From NCBI GenBank assembly GCA_947383695.1, contig OX376642.1, positions 620,001 to 684,000 of the forward strand: a DNA stretch of 64,000 nucleotides, given 5' to 3'. This DNA is from Actinomycetes bacterium (GTDB lineage Bacteria; Actinomycetota; Actinomycetes; Nanopelagicales; Nanopelagicaceae). This document shows, in pieces, positions 56,400 to 64,000 of the stretch (the stretch's first letter is position 1; every line of letters begins with the position of its first letter). The notes beneath the pieces were generated by a model, which did no database searches, was not told the origin of the DNA, and saw only the letters and a program-made list of their open reading frames with translations. The translations under genes were made by a program, and so were the position numbers.

Positions 56400-56960
56400 G
56401 TGGCAACAACAAATGATCTAAAAAATGGAATGACTCTGGATATTGAAGGCCAGTTGTGGACGGTTGTTGAGTTCCAACATGTTAAGCCTGGCAAGGGTCC
56501 AGCATTTGTGCGCACTAAGTTGAAATCTGTTCTCAGCGGCAAAGTCGTCGACCGTACTTACAACGCGGGTGTAAAAGTAGATGTCGCTATTCTTGAAAAG
56601 CGAGAGATGCAGTACCTCTACAAAGAGGGTGATGATTTTGTTTTCATGGATACCAAGACTTACGATCAAATGACTATCAGCGCAGCCACTGTTGGCGATG
56701 CCGCAAATTACATGTTGGAAAACACTGAAGCGATTGTTGCTGTTAATGAAGGCAACCCTTTGTACATTGAATTAGCTGCGTCAGTTCCACTAAAGATTAC
56801 TTACACAGAGCCTGGAATTCAGGGCGATCGTTCATCTGGCGGAACCAAGCCAGCAACCGTTGAAACAGGTATTGAAATCCAAGTTCCACTTTTCATCAAG
56901 CAGGATGAGGTTGTACTAGTAGATACTCGCGACGGGTCTTACCAGGGTCGCGCTAACTAG
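56400..56960 (+). CDS. efp: Elongation factor P
   Basis: 186-aa three-domain translation factor that relieves ribosome stalling at proline runs. KOW-like domain (1-60) with [13 protein letters not shown], where the Lys at the loop tip is the usual modification site; OB domains follow with [13 protein letters not shown] and the C-terminal [16 protein letters not shown] signature. GTG start at 56400. nusB overlaps its stop. Confidence 0.96.
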   Translation: MATTNDLKNGMTLDIEGQLWTVVEFQHVKPGKGPAFVRTKLKSVLSGKVVDRTYNAGVKVDVAILEKREMQYLYKEGDDFVFMDTKTYDQMTISAATVGDAANYMLENTEAIVAVNEGNPLYIELAASVPLKITYTEPGIQGDRSSGGTKPATVETGIEIQVPLFIKQDEVVLVDTRDGSYQGRAN

Positions 56961-57382
56961 TGTCAGCACGCAGCAAGGCGCGAAAACAAGCGCTAGATCT
57001 TTTGTACGAGACTGATATTCGTGGAACCAACCTTGTTGAAACTTTGGTCTCCCGTGATATTCCAGCAGAAGGTCCAGATGCACGACCGATTCGCGATTAC
57101 ACCAAAGAGCTGGTTAACGGGGTTTCTGATAACCGCCGAAAGATAGATGAGCTAATTACGACCTATGCGCAAGGTTGGGATATGGATCGCTTACCTGCTG
57201 TTGATCGCAATATTCTGCGCTTAGGAATCTACGAGATTTTGTGGTCAACAGATGTCCCGATGAGCGTTGCTATCGATGAAGCGCTGATCCTTGCAAAAGA
57301 GTTATCGAGTGATGATTCATCAAAGTACATTCACGGTGTTTTAGGCCGTATCGCAAGCATCAAAGACACTATTTCAATTTAG
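56960..57382 (+). CDS. nusB: Transcription antitermination factor NusB
   Basis: 140-aa all-helical RNA-binding protein of the boxA antitermination complex for rRNA operons. ARKQALDLLYETDIRG at the N-terminus and DRNILRLGIYEILWSTDVPMSVAIDEALILAKE in the C-terminal half. GTG start overlapping the efp stop. Its 3' end overlaps the convergent bldD-like gene by 14 bp. Confidence 0.95.
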   Translation: MSARSKARKQALDLLYETDIRGTNLVETLVSRDIPAEGPDARPIRDYTKELVNGVSDNRRKIDELITTYAQGWDMDRLPAVDRNILRLGIYEILWSTDVPMSVAIDEALILAKELSSDDSSKYIHGVLGRIASIKDTISI

Positions 57383-57848
57383 TAAGGTTTGCATTACTCA
57401 ACGCGTATCTTTCTAGCGCTTGGGAAAGTTCTGTTGAAGAAAAGTGTGCGAAGGTTTGAAGGTTGGCCAGATCTTCCTGTCTCAGTGAAATTACCTCTCC
57501 ATTCCAATCTCGTCGTTGTTCGACTATGCGCTTGAGAATAATCAAGAATTGTTTTCCAATAGGATCCTCGGAAATAGTGAGTTTGCGCAGATCAATTACA
57601 ACCCTTCCTGCCTCTAACCCTTGTTGTGTGGGTGTGAAAAACTCCCCGGCGGGGATGGCGTAGATCTCGGCGATTTCGAGAATCTTTTTCGCGCTGATTG
57701 ATCGATCTCCCCGTTCATAGGAGCCAAGGGCGATCGCCGAAATCCTGCCCTTACTGCGTGTTGAAACCTGTTGAAGGGTTAATCCTTGAGATTCACGTAT
57801 CTGGCGAATCCTGTGTGCGAGGGTTTCTAGCTCTATTTGAATGTTCAT
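57369..57848 (-). CDS. bldD: BldD-like c-di-GMP-responsive transcription regulator
   Basis: 159-aa regulator. N-terminal HTH of the XRE type (about 10-70; IRQIRESQGLTLQQVSTRSKG, then SYERGDRSIS, closely matching Streptomyces BldD) and a C-terminal domain with the c-di-GMP signature RxD-X8-RxxD: Arg112, Asp114, Arg123, Asp126 (in RRDWNGEVISLRQEDL). Located between nusB and pyrR exactly as bldD is in Streptomyces. Start 57848 is supported by TATGGT 6 nt upstream; the longer in-frame start at 57905 lies beyond this promoter. Target genes are unknown. Confidence 0.87.
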   Translation of the reverse strand: MNIQIELETLAHRIRQIRESQGLTLQQVSTRSKGRISAIALGSYERGDRSISAKKILEIAEIYAIPAGEFFTPTQQGLEAGRVVIDLRKLTISEDPIGKQFLIILKRIVEQRRDWNGEVISLRQEDLANLQTFAHFSSTELSQALERYALSNANLTKLK

Positions 57849-57854
57849 ACCCCG

Positions 57855-57860
57855 ACCATA
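57855..57860 (-). promoter_or_regulatory. -10 element for the bldD-like gene, leaderless
   Basis: TATGGT on the minus strand, 6 nt before the ATG at 57848. Confidence 0.5.
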
Positions 57861-57913
57861 AATGCGAAGGCACACCGGGTTTTTGATATCCACAGGCGTA
57901 GCCATTCAGTGCT

Positions 57914-57919
57914 AGTATC
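57914..57919 (+). promoter_or_regulatory. -10 element for the pyr operon
   Basis: TAGTAT, giving a predicted leader of about 45 nt before pyrR that includes the PyrR-binding hairpin. Confidence 0.45.
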
Positions 57920-57940
57920 GCGCCTGCATCCTTTAACGAC

Positions 57941-57958
57941 CCATCCTGAGAGGTGGGA
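57941..57958 (+). promoter_or_regulatory. PyrR-binding RNA hairpin, translational repression type
   Basis: CCCATCCTGAGAGGTGGG forms a stem-loop with a bulged base. Its ATCCTGAGAGGT (57944-57955) fits the PyrR-binding consensus RUCCNGNGAGGY. The AAAGGAG Shine-Dalgarno of pyrR (57959-57964) begins immediately 3' of the stem, so PyrR-UMP binding would block ribosome entry, as described for Mycobacterium smegmatis pyr. No terminator is seen, which argues against attenuation. Confidence 0.78.
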
Positions 57959-57970
57959 AAGGAGATTTAC

Positions 57971-58504
57971 ATGAGCGTAGCCCTGTCTGCACCCGACATT
58001 AAACGTGCCTTAACCCGCATTTCCCACGAGATCCTTGAGAAAAATCAAGGCGCCTCTTCCATTGTTCTTTTGGGAATACCAACCCGTGGCGCACACCTTG
58101 CGCAGCGCATCGCTTCAATCATCTCTGAAATTGATGGGGTTGAAATCTCCAGCGGAACTTTGGATATCACCTTATTCCGTGATGATTTGAGGTTACGAGC
58201 CCCTAAAGCGATTATGCCAACGACGATTCCACCCAGTGGAGTTGAAAATCGTGATGTGATCCTGGTGGATGATGTTTTGTTTTCGGGTCGAACAATTCGA
58301 TCTGCGCTAGATGCTTTAGGCGAGATCGGTCGCCCTCGAACGGTGCAGCTTGCGGCACTTGTTGATCGTGGACATCGAGAACTTCCCATAAAGGCTGATT
58401 TTGTTGGGAAAAACCTTCCAACCTCTAAATCTCAATCGGTGCGCGTTCTATTAAGCGAGATCGATGGTCGAGATGAAGTTAGCATCGAAGGGGAGGCAAA
58501 CTAA
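57971..58504 (+). CDS. pyrR: Bifunctional pyr operon regulator / uracil phosphoribosyltransferase
   Basis: 177-aa PRTase-fold RNA-binding regulator. The PRPP motif is [13 protein letters not shown]. It senses UMP/UTP and binds the leader hairpin just upstream. The ATG at 57971 has AAGGAG 6-7 nt upstream; the in-frame GTG at 57953 lies inside the hairpin and is rejected. Overlaps pyrB by one base (TAATG). Confidence 0.95.
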   Translation: MSVALSAPDIKRALTRISHEILEKNQGASSIVLLGIPTRGAHLAQRIASIISEIDGVEISSGTLDITLFRDDLRLRAPKAIMPTTIPPSGVENRDVILVDDVLFSGRTIRSALDALGEIGRPRTVQLAALVDRGHRELPIKADFVGKNLPTSKSQSVRVLLSEIDGRDEVSIEGEAN

Positions 58505-59451
58505 TGCGTCACCTTTTGTCAATCGCAGATCTTTCTAAGATTGAAGCGATCTCTATTCTTGATACCGCTAATGAACTCGCAAGAGTAAGTGATGGTGCAG
58601 TAAAGAAACTGCCAACGCTACGAGGACGAACAATTGTTAATCTCTTTGCTGAGGATTCAACTCGCACACGTATCTCTTTTGAAGCCGCTGCAAAGCGATT
58701 ATCAGCAGATGTAATCAATTTTTCTGCCAAAGGTTCAAGTGTGAGCAAGGGTGAATCACTCAAAGACACAGCCATGACACTTCAGGCTATGGGTGCAGAT
58801 GCTGTAGTTATTAGACACTCAGCATCAGGTGCGGCTCAGCGACTAGCAGACTCTCAATGGATGTCCGGCAGTGTTGTAAACGCCGGAGATGGTACTCATG
58901 AACATCCAAGTCAGGCGCTGTTGGATGCCTTCACTATCCGCAAACATTTAGGTTTAGGAAAAAGTGATCTTGAAGGTTTAAGAGTTGCAATCGTTGGCGA
59001 TGTTTTGCACTCACGTGTTGCACGTTCAAATGTCTTGCTGCTTGCCAAACTAGGAGCAAAGGTAACTTTAGTCGCACCACCAACACTGTTGCCGGTAGGG
59101 GTTGAAAGTTGGCCCGCTTCTGTTTCCTATGATTTTCATTCGATAATTCCTTTTGTGGATGTTGTGATGATGCTCAGAGTTCAACAAGAACGTATGACTG
59201 AGATGTACTTTCCAAATGCTCGCGAATACTCCAGATACTTCGGACTTAACTCCGATCGGATGAAGTCGATGAAACCAGGAGCAATCGTGATGCACCCAGG
59301 GCCAATGAATCGCGGACTAGAAATCTCGGCAGAAGTGGCTGATAGCTCTCGATCTGTGATTACAGAACAGGTCACTAACGGCGTCAGCGTGCGTATGGCG
59401 ATCTTGTATGTGCTGTTAACCGGTGGATCCCTAGAAGCTGGAGGTAATTAA
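58504..59451 (+). CDS. pyrB: Aspartate carbamoyltransferase catalytic subunit
   Basis: 315-aa ATCase chain forming carbamoyl-aspartate. Carbamoyl-phosphate site [11 protein letters not shown], then [26 protein letters not shown] and HPGPMNRG. No regulatory subunit (pyrI) is present, typical of actinobacteria. Second gene of the pyr operon. Confidence 0.96.
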   Translation: MRHLLSIADLSKIEAISILDTANELARVSDGAVKKLPTLRGRTIVNLFAEDSTRTRISFEAAAKRLSADVINFSAKGSSVSKGESLKDTAMTLQAMGADAVVIRHSASGAAQRLADSQWMSGSVVNAGDGTHEHPSQALLDAFTIRKHLGLGKSDLEGLRVAIVGDVLHSRVARSNVLLLAKLGAKVTLVAPPTLLPVGVESWPASVSYDFHSIIPFVDVVMMLRVQQERMTEMYFPNAREYSRYFGLNSDRMKSMKPGAIVMHPGPMNRGLEISAEVADSSRSVITEQVTNGVSVRMAILYVLLTGGSLEAGGN

Positions 59452-60759
59452 GTGAGCACTGTTGATCTAGTTATTAAGGGTGCGCAGTTACCAGATGGGA
59501 AAACTGCAGATATTTGTATTCAAGGCGAATCAATTATTGATGTTACCGCGTCATATAAAGGCGAATCAGTAACAACCATTGATGCAAAGGGCTGCGTAGT
59601 TTTACCAGGGTTGGTGGATTTACATACCCATCTTCGCGAACCAGGCAGAGAAGATGCCGAAACGGTTTTATCTGGAAGTAAAGCGGGAACAAAGGGTGGC
59701 TTCACCGCACTTTCTGCAATGGCAAATACATCTCCAGTTGCAGATACCGCCGGCGTAGTAGAACAGGTGTACCGCTTAGGACAAGAGGCTGGCTTAGTAG
59801 ATGTTTTTCCTATTGGTGCGGTTACGCAAGGCCTTAAAGGGGAAACACTTTCTGAAATTGGAGCGATGGCAGATTCAGTAGCCCGAGTTCGAGTTTTCAG
59901 TGATGATGGAAATTGTGTTTCAGATCCACTCGTCATGCGAAGAGCCCTTGAATACATAAAGAAGTTCGGGGGAGTAATCGCACAGCATGCGCAGGATCCC
60001 CGAATGACAGTTGGTTCTCAGATGAATGAGGGCGAAGTATCTGCCCGTCTTGGTTTGAAGGGATGGCCAGCAGTTGCCGAAGAAGCAATTATTGCTAGAG
60101 ATGTTTTGCTCGCAGACCATGTTCAATCTCGACTACACATCTGCCATCTAACTACCGCTGGTGGCGTAGAGATTATTCGTTGGGCAAAGGCTCGAGGTAT
60201 TAATGTGACTGCAGAGGTAACTCCGCACCACCTTCTATTGACCGATGATTTAGCATCTTCTTACGACCCAATATTTAAGGTCAATCCTCCATTGCGAACT
60301 GAATCAGATGTGCATGCCTTACGTGAAGCGTTGGCCGATGGAACCATCGATATCGTGGCAACTGATCACGCACCACATCCACTAGAAGCTAAAGAGTGCG
60401 AATGGCAAGAGGCTGCATTTGGAATGCTAGGACTTGAAACAGCGCTCTCTATTGTTCAAATGACGATGGTTAATTCAGGATTAATGAGCTGGCAGCAGGT
60501 TGCAGAGCGCATGTCCCATAAGCCCGCATCTATTGGTGGATATGAGCATCAGGGGCAAAGGATTGAAAAGGGAAGTTTTGCAAACTTAGTTGTGATCAAT
60601 CCAACGAAATTATGGAGAGTAGATCGCGATTTAGTTCTATCAAACTCATCTAATACTCCATACCATGGCCACGAACTACCTGGAGTAGTTGAGCACACAG
60701 TATTCAAAGGCAAGCAAACATTGATAAATGGCCAGATCTCACAGGGTGGAGGTAAGTAA
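59452..60759 (+). CDS. pyrC: Dihydroorotase
   Basis: 435-aa type I amidohydrolase closing the dihydroorotate ring. Metal ligands HTHLREPG, ATDHAPHPLEAKE, and HICHLTTAGG. GTG start directly after the pyrB stop with GGAGG upstream. Its stop overlaps carA (TAATG); the small membrane protein gene often found between pyrC and carA in actinobacteria is absent. Confidence 0.95.
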   Translation: MSTVDLVIKGAQLPDGKTADICIQGESIIDVTASYKGESVTTIDAKGCVVLPGLVDLHTHLREPGREDAETVLSGSKAGTKGGFTALSAMANTSPVADTAGVVEQVYRLGQEAGLVDVFPIGAVTQGLKGETLSEIGAMADSVARVRVFSDDGNCVSDPLVMRRALEYIKKFGGVIAQHAQDPRMTVGSQMNEGEVSARLGLKGWPAVAEEAIIARDVLLADHVQSRLHICHLTTAGGVEIIRWAKARGINVTAEVTPHHLLLTDDLASSYDPIFKVNPPLRTESDVHALREALADGTIDIVATDHAPHPLEAKECEWQEAAFGMLGLETALSIVQMTMVNSGLMSWQQVAERMSHKPASIGGYEHQGQRIEKGSFANLVVINPTKLWRVDRDLVLSNSSNTPYHGHELPGVVEHTVFKGKQTLINGQISQGGGK

Positions 60760-61874
60760 TGGCATCTGCTTATCTCGTTCTAGATGATGGGAGAATCTTT
60801 GAAGGTTCTTCATGGGCTGCCACTGGAAAAACCTTCGGTGAAGCTGTGTTCCAAACTGGAATGACTGGGTATCAAGAGACACTTACCGATCCTTCGTATC
60901 ACAAACAAGTTGTCGTTATGACCGCTCCACACATTGGAAATACCGGCGTCAATGATTTTGATAATGAGTCCTCAAAAATATGGGTAGCTGGCTTTGTTGT
61001 ACGTAACCCTTCATCTCTTACATCTAACTGGCGAGCACAAAATGATCTTGAGGCAGAGTTAATTGCGCAAGGTGTTGTTGGAATCCAAGGGGTAGATACT
61101 CGCGCGATCACTCGACATCTTCGCGATCGTGGTGCAATGCGAGTGGGAATTTTCTCAGGGCTTGAGCTAACTCGTGAAGAAATGGTTGTCGAAGTTCGAA
61201 AAGCAGAAGCGATGTCTGGTGCATTTTTGGTCAAAGATGTATCGACACCTGCTACCTATGTTGTCCCAGCAATCGGTCAGAAGAAGTTCACCATCGCAGC
61301 GCTAGATCTGGGTATCAAGGCTGCAACTCCTCGTTCTCTTGCTGAGCGTGGGGTAGAGGTTCATGTGATGCCATACAACTCGACCGTTGAACAAATCATG
61401 TCTATTCATCCCGATGGCGTTTTTCTTTCAAATGGTCCTGGCGATCCATCGACGATGACAGATGTCATTGAAGTTGTTCGAGAACTGCTGTTGGCAGAGG
61501 TTCCAATTTTTGGCATCTGTTTTGGGCATCAGATTTTGGGACGGGCATTAGGGTTTGAAACCTACAAGCTGCAATTTGGACATCGCGGTATCAATCAACC
61601 GGTGATGGATAAGAACACCGGCAAGGTTGAAATCACCGCTCACAATCATGGCTTTGCGGTAAAGGCTCCGACCGATACAGAGTTTTCAACGGTTTATGGA
61701 CGTGGCGAAGTAACTCACACCTGCCTTAATGATGGTGTTGTAGAGGGCTTAGCGTTGTTAGATAAGCCAGCCTTTTCTGTTCAGTACCACCCAGAGGCTG
61801 CCGCAGGACCACATGATGCTTCCTATCTCTTTGATCGCTTCGTAGATTTGATGTCAAAGAAGGTTGGTGCCTAA
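60759..61874 (+). CDS. carA: Carbamoyl-phosphate synthase small subunit
   Basis: 371-aa glutaminase subunit. N-terminal domain with [15 protein letters not shown]; class I glutaminase with LSNGPGDP, nucleophile Cys in FGICFGHQ, and YHPEAAAGP. Provides ammonia to CarB for both pyrimidine and arginine synthesis. Overlaps carB (TAATG). Confidence 0.96.
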   Translation: MASAYLVLDDGRIFEGSSWAATGKTFGEAVFQTGMTGYQETLTDPSYHKQVVVMTAPHIGNTGVNDFDNESSKIWVAGFVVRNPSSLTSNWRAQNDLEAELIAQGVVGIQGVDTRAITRHLRDRGAMRVGIFSGLELTREEMVVEVRKAEAMSGAFLVKDVSTPATYVVPAIGQKKFTIAALDLGIKAATPRSLAERGVEVHVMPYNSTVEQIMSIHPDGVFLSNGPGDPSTMTDVIEVVRELLLAEVPIFGICFGHQILGRALGFETYKLQFGHRGINQPVMDKNTGKVEITAHNHGFAVKAPTDTEFSTVYGRGEVTHTCLNDGVVEGLALLDKPAFSVQYHPEAAAGPHDASYLFDRFVDLMSKKVGA

Positions 61875-64000
61875 TGCCTTTAGATACATCGATTAAGAGT
61901 GTTTTAGTTATTGGCAGCGGACCGATCGTAATTGGCCAGGCTTGCGAGTTTGATTATTCAGGAACTCAAGCATGCCGCGTGTTACGAGCTGAAGGCATCC
62001 GAGTTATTTTAGTTAACTCAAACCCTGCAACCATCATGACCGATCCCGAGTTTGCTGATGCAACCTATATTGAACCGATTACTCCCGAAATTATTGAACG
62101 CATCATCGCCCACGAAAAACCAGATGCGGTTTTAGCAACACTCGGTGGTCAAACAGCGCTTAATGCAGCAATCGGGCTATACCAAAGAGGCACCCTTGCT
62201 AAGTATGGTGTTCGACTTATCGGTGCTGATGTTGATGCTATTAACCGCGGCGAAAACCGCGAACTCTTTCGTGCAATCGTTGAAAAGGTTGGCGGAGAGT
62301 CAGCAAAGTCTCGCATTTGTCACACCATGGAAGAGATTCTTGAAGCTGTTGTTGAATTGAATTATCCAGTAGTGGTTCGTCCATCTTTTACTATGGGTGG
62401 CCTAGGTTCAGGAATCGCCTTTGACGAAGCTGAACTGCGACAGATTGCAGGAGCTGGATTGCGCCACAGTCCAACCTCAGAGGTTCTTCTTGAAGAATCA
62501 ATTATTGGATGGAAAGAGTATGAGCTCGAGGTAATGCGAGACAACAAGGACAATGTTGTGATCGTATGTTCGATTGAAAACCTAGACCCAATGGGTGTGC
62601 ACACAGGTGATTCGATCACCGTAGCACCAGCGATGACTTTGACTGATGTTGAGTATCAAAAGCTGCGCGATCTATCGATGGACATTATTCGCGAAGTAGG
62701 AGTTGATACAGGTGGTTGCAACATTCAATTTGCGGTAAATCCAAACAATGGCCGAATTATCGTGATCGAAATGAACCCTCGAGTTTCACGCTCTAGTGCT
62801 CTGGCCTCAAAAGCAACTGGTTTTCCTATCGCGAAAATCGCGACCAAGTTGGCGATTGGCTACACCCTGGATGAGATCCAGAATGACATCACGCAAGTAA
62901 CTCCAGCATCTTTTGAACCAACCTTGGATTATGTTGTTGTAAAACTGCCACGTTTTGCATTTGAGAAGTTTGCTGATGCTGATCCACGATTAACGACAAC
63001 GATGAAGAGCGTTGGAGAAGCAATGGCTATTGGCCGTTCATTCACCGAGGCGCTTATGAAGGCTTTAAGATCACTTGAACGCAGGGAAGCGATCTTTACC
63101 TGGCCGGTCGTCTCTGAAACGGAGCGTGCTGCGTTAATGCAAAGCATGCGCGTACCAACTGAGTATCGATTACAACAGGTTCAGAAAGCTATGTGGGCGG
63201 GAGCTTCAATCGATGAAGTCTTTAATGCGACCAAGATTGATCCTTGGTACCTACGTCAGATTGAACTCATCAATCAACAAGCGGCGATCATCGCTCTTCC
63301 AGGTGAGCTGACCGCAGAGCTACTTCGCACCGCAAAAACTCAAGGCTTTTCAGATAGTCAGATCGCTGTCTTGAGGGGTGTTTCTGAGGATGAAATTCGC
63401 AAGGCCCGTCATCACCTTGGAATTCGACCTGTTTATAAGACCGTTGATACCTGTGCGGCTGAGTTCGAAGCCTTCACTCCATACCATTATTCAAGTTATG
63501 AAGAAGAGACAGAGGTCCGTCCACGTACGACACCCGCGGTGATCATTCTGGGAAGCGGTCCTAACCGTATTGGTCAAGGAATTGAGTTTGATTATTCTTG
63601 CGTGCATGCCTCATTCACATTACGTGAAGCAGGTTATGAAACGATCATGATCAACTGCAACCCAGAAACAGTGTCGACAGATTACGACACAAGTAATCGT
63701 CTCTACTTTGAACCATTAACCCTTGAAGATGTTCTTGAAGTTGTTCATGCTGAAATTCAGGCAGGTCCAGTACTTGGTGTTATTACCCAACTTGGAGGAC
63801 AAACTCCTTTGGGGTTGGCTGCTGGTTTGAAGGCAAACGGCGTCAACATTTTGGGAACTTCACCTGAAGCCATTAACTTGGCTGAGGAACGTGGTGCCTT
63901 TGGAAATATCTTGGCGGAACAAGGTTTGCTAGCACCACAATTTGGAATGGCCTCCTCGCAACTGGAAGCGACAAATATCGCACATGAAATTGGTTACCCA
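61874..64000 (+). CDS. carB: Carbamoyl-phosphate synthase large subunit, 5' part
   Basis: First 709 codons of the large ATP-dependent subunit (full length is near 1,100 aa); the gene leaves the window in frame with no stop. The first half contains [42 protein letters not shown] and [18 protein letters not shown]; the second repeat begins with [21 protein letters not shown] and [12 protein letters not shown]. Last visible member of pyrR-pyrB-pyrC-carA-carB. Confidence 0.96.
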   Translation, partial: MPLDTSIKSVLVIGSGPIVIGQACEFDYSGTQACRVLRAEGIRVILVNSNPATIMTDPEFADATYIEPITPEIIERIIAHEKPDAVLATLGGQTALNAAIGLYQRGTLAKYGVRLIGADVDAINRGENRELFRAIVEKVGGESAKSRICHTMEEILEAVVELNYPVVVRPSFTMGGLGSGIAFDEAELRQIAGAGLRHSPTSEVLLEESIIGWKEYELEVMRDNKDNVVIVCSIENLDPMGVHTGDSITVAPAMTLTDVEYQKLRDLSMDIIREVGVDTGGCNIQFAVNPNNGRIIVIEMNPRVSRSSALASKATGFPIAKIATKLAIGYTLDEIQNDITQVTPASFEPTLDYVVVKLPRFAFEKFADADPRLTTTMKSVGEAMAIGRSFTEALMKALRSLERREAIFTWPVVSETERAALMQSMRVPTEYRLQQVQKAMWAGASIDEVFNATKIDPWYLRQIELINQQAAIIALPGELTAELLRTAKTQGFSDSQIAVLRGVSEDEIRKARHHLGIRPVYKTVDTCAAEFEAFTPYHYSSYEEETEVRPRTTPAVIILGSGPNRIGQGIEFDYSCVHASFTLREAGYETIMINCNPETVSTDYDTSNRLYFEPLTLEDVLEVVHAEIQAGPVLGVITQLGGQTPLGLAAGLKANGVNILGTSPEAINLAEERGAFGNILAEQGLLAPQFGMASSQLEATNIAHEIGYP

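Noticed and set aside
57849-57905. N-terminal extension of the BldD-like protein
   Set aside because: The extension would begin upstream of the -10 element, and BldD homologues start close to the HTH.
1-64000. Mobile elements, CRISPR arrays, prophage, defence islands or biosynthetic clusters
   Set aside because: I looked for transposases, integrases, regularly spaced repeats and unfamiliar gene clusters and found none; almost all of the window is conserved core genes in actinobacterial order.

Overview
The window is a dense, single-copy core-genome segment of an actinobacterium. By eye the GC content is moderate (roughly mid-40s %). Genes are packed with ATGA, TAATG or TTGA stop/start overlaps, convergent genes often share their 3' ends, and I see no insertion sequences, prophage, CRISPR arrays or other accessory DNA. 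The gene order follows the Mycobacterium/Streptomyces core blocks (pepA/gcvT; hesB-kinase-ctaC-ctaD-ctaF; qcrCAB-ctaE; trpD; thrS-HIT-pgsA-acyltransferase-pimA; pdxST-yebC-ruvCAB-secDF-rel; hisS-aspS-alaS-ruvX-mltG-aroE; aroCKBQ-efp-nusB-bldD; pyrRBC-carAB), with several usual neighbours missing. This fits a streamlined planktonic lineage such as the freshwater acI group (Candidatus Nanopelagicales, e.g. Planktophila); that assignment is inference from composition, synteny and compaction.

Layout. 0-6.6 kb: leucyl aminopeptidase and glycine-cleavage T protein, then a minus-strand operon for an ECF-type vitamin transporter plus a secreted SCO2322-family protein, headed by a cobalamin riboswitch, so most likely a B12 importer. 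6.6-20 kb: aldo/keto reductase, DUF3043 protein, A-type Fe-S carrier, PfkB kinase and the complete structural core of the actinobacterial bc1-aa3 respiratory supercomplex (ctaCDF on plus; ctaE-qcrC-qcrA-qcrB on minus), followed by an atypical receiver protein, trpD and a DnaQ-type exonuclease. 20-25.6 kb: hydrolase, LysE exporter, nitronate monooxygenase, three tRNAs (Val, Cys, Gly), a cupin and pabB-pabC. 25.6-35 kb: thrS, HIT protein, a degenerate EF-G-like protein, the phosphatidylinositol mannoside start genes (PIP synthase, PatA-like acyltransferase, PimA), a LemA-like membrane protein, a DUF3048 lipoprotein and the PLP synthase pair pdxS-pdxT. 35-44 kb: yebC, ruvC-ruvA-ruvB, secD-secF, rel, DUF349. 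44-57 kb: MBL hydrolase, hisS, aspS, alaS, ruvX, mltG, aroE, a prepilin-type peptidase, aroC-aroK-aroB-aroQ, efp, nusB. 57-64 kb: a BldD-type c-di-GMP regulator divergent from the pyrimidine operon pyrR-pyrB-pyrC-carA-carB (carB runs off the window end).

The clearest regulatory pattern is a recurrent -10 hexamer (TANNNT, often TAGGCT) placed 6-8 nt before the start codon of operon-leading genes. I verified 19 instances by position. This implies widespread leaderless transcription and also decides many start codons, including GTG starts. Genes with a visible 5' leader are mainly those with leader-based control (cobalamin riboswitch; a PyrR-type RNA hairpin abutting the pyrR Shine-Dalgarno) or a clear Shine-Dalgarno.

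I do not see a new multi-gene system. The items most worth following up are the degenerate EF-G-like protein, the BldD orthologue with an intact c-di-GMP signature, the leaderless promoter architecture (including two abutting divergent -10 elements), the receiver protein with Lys replaced by His, and the CuA subunit lacking its usual Glu.
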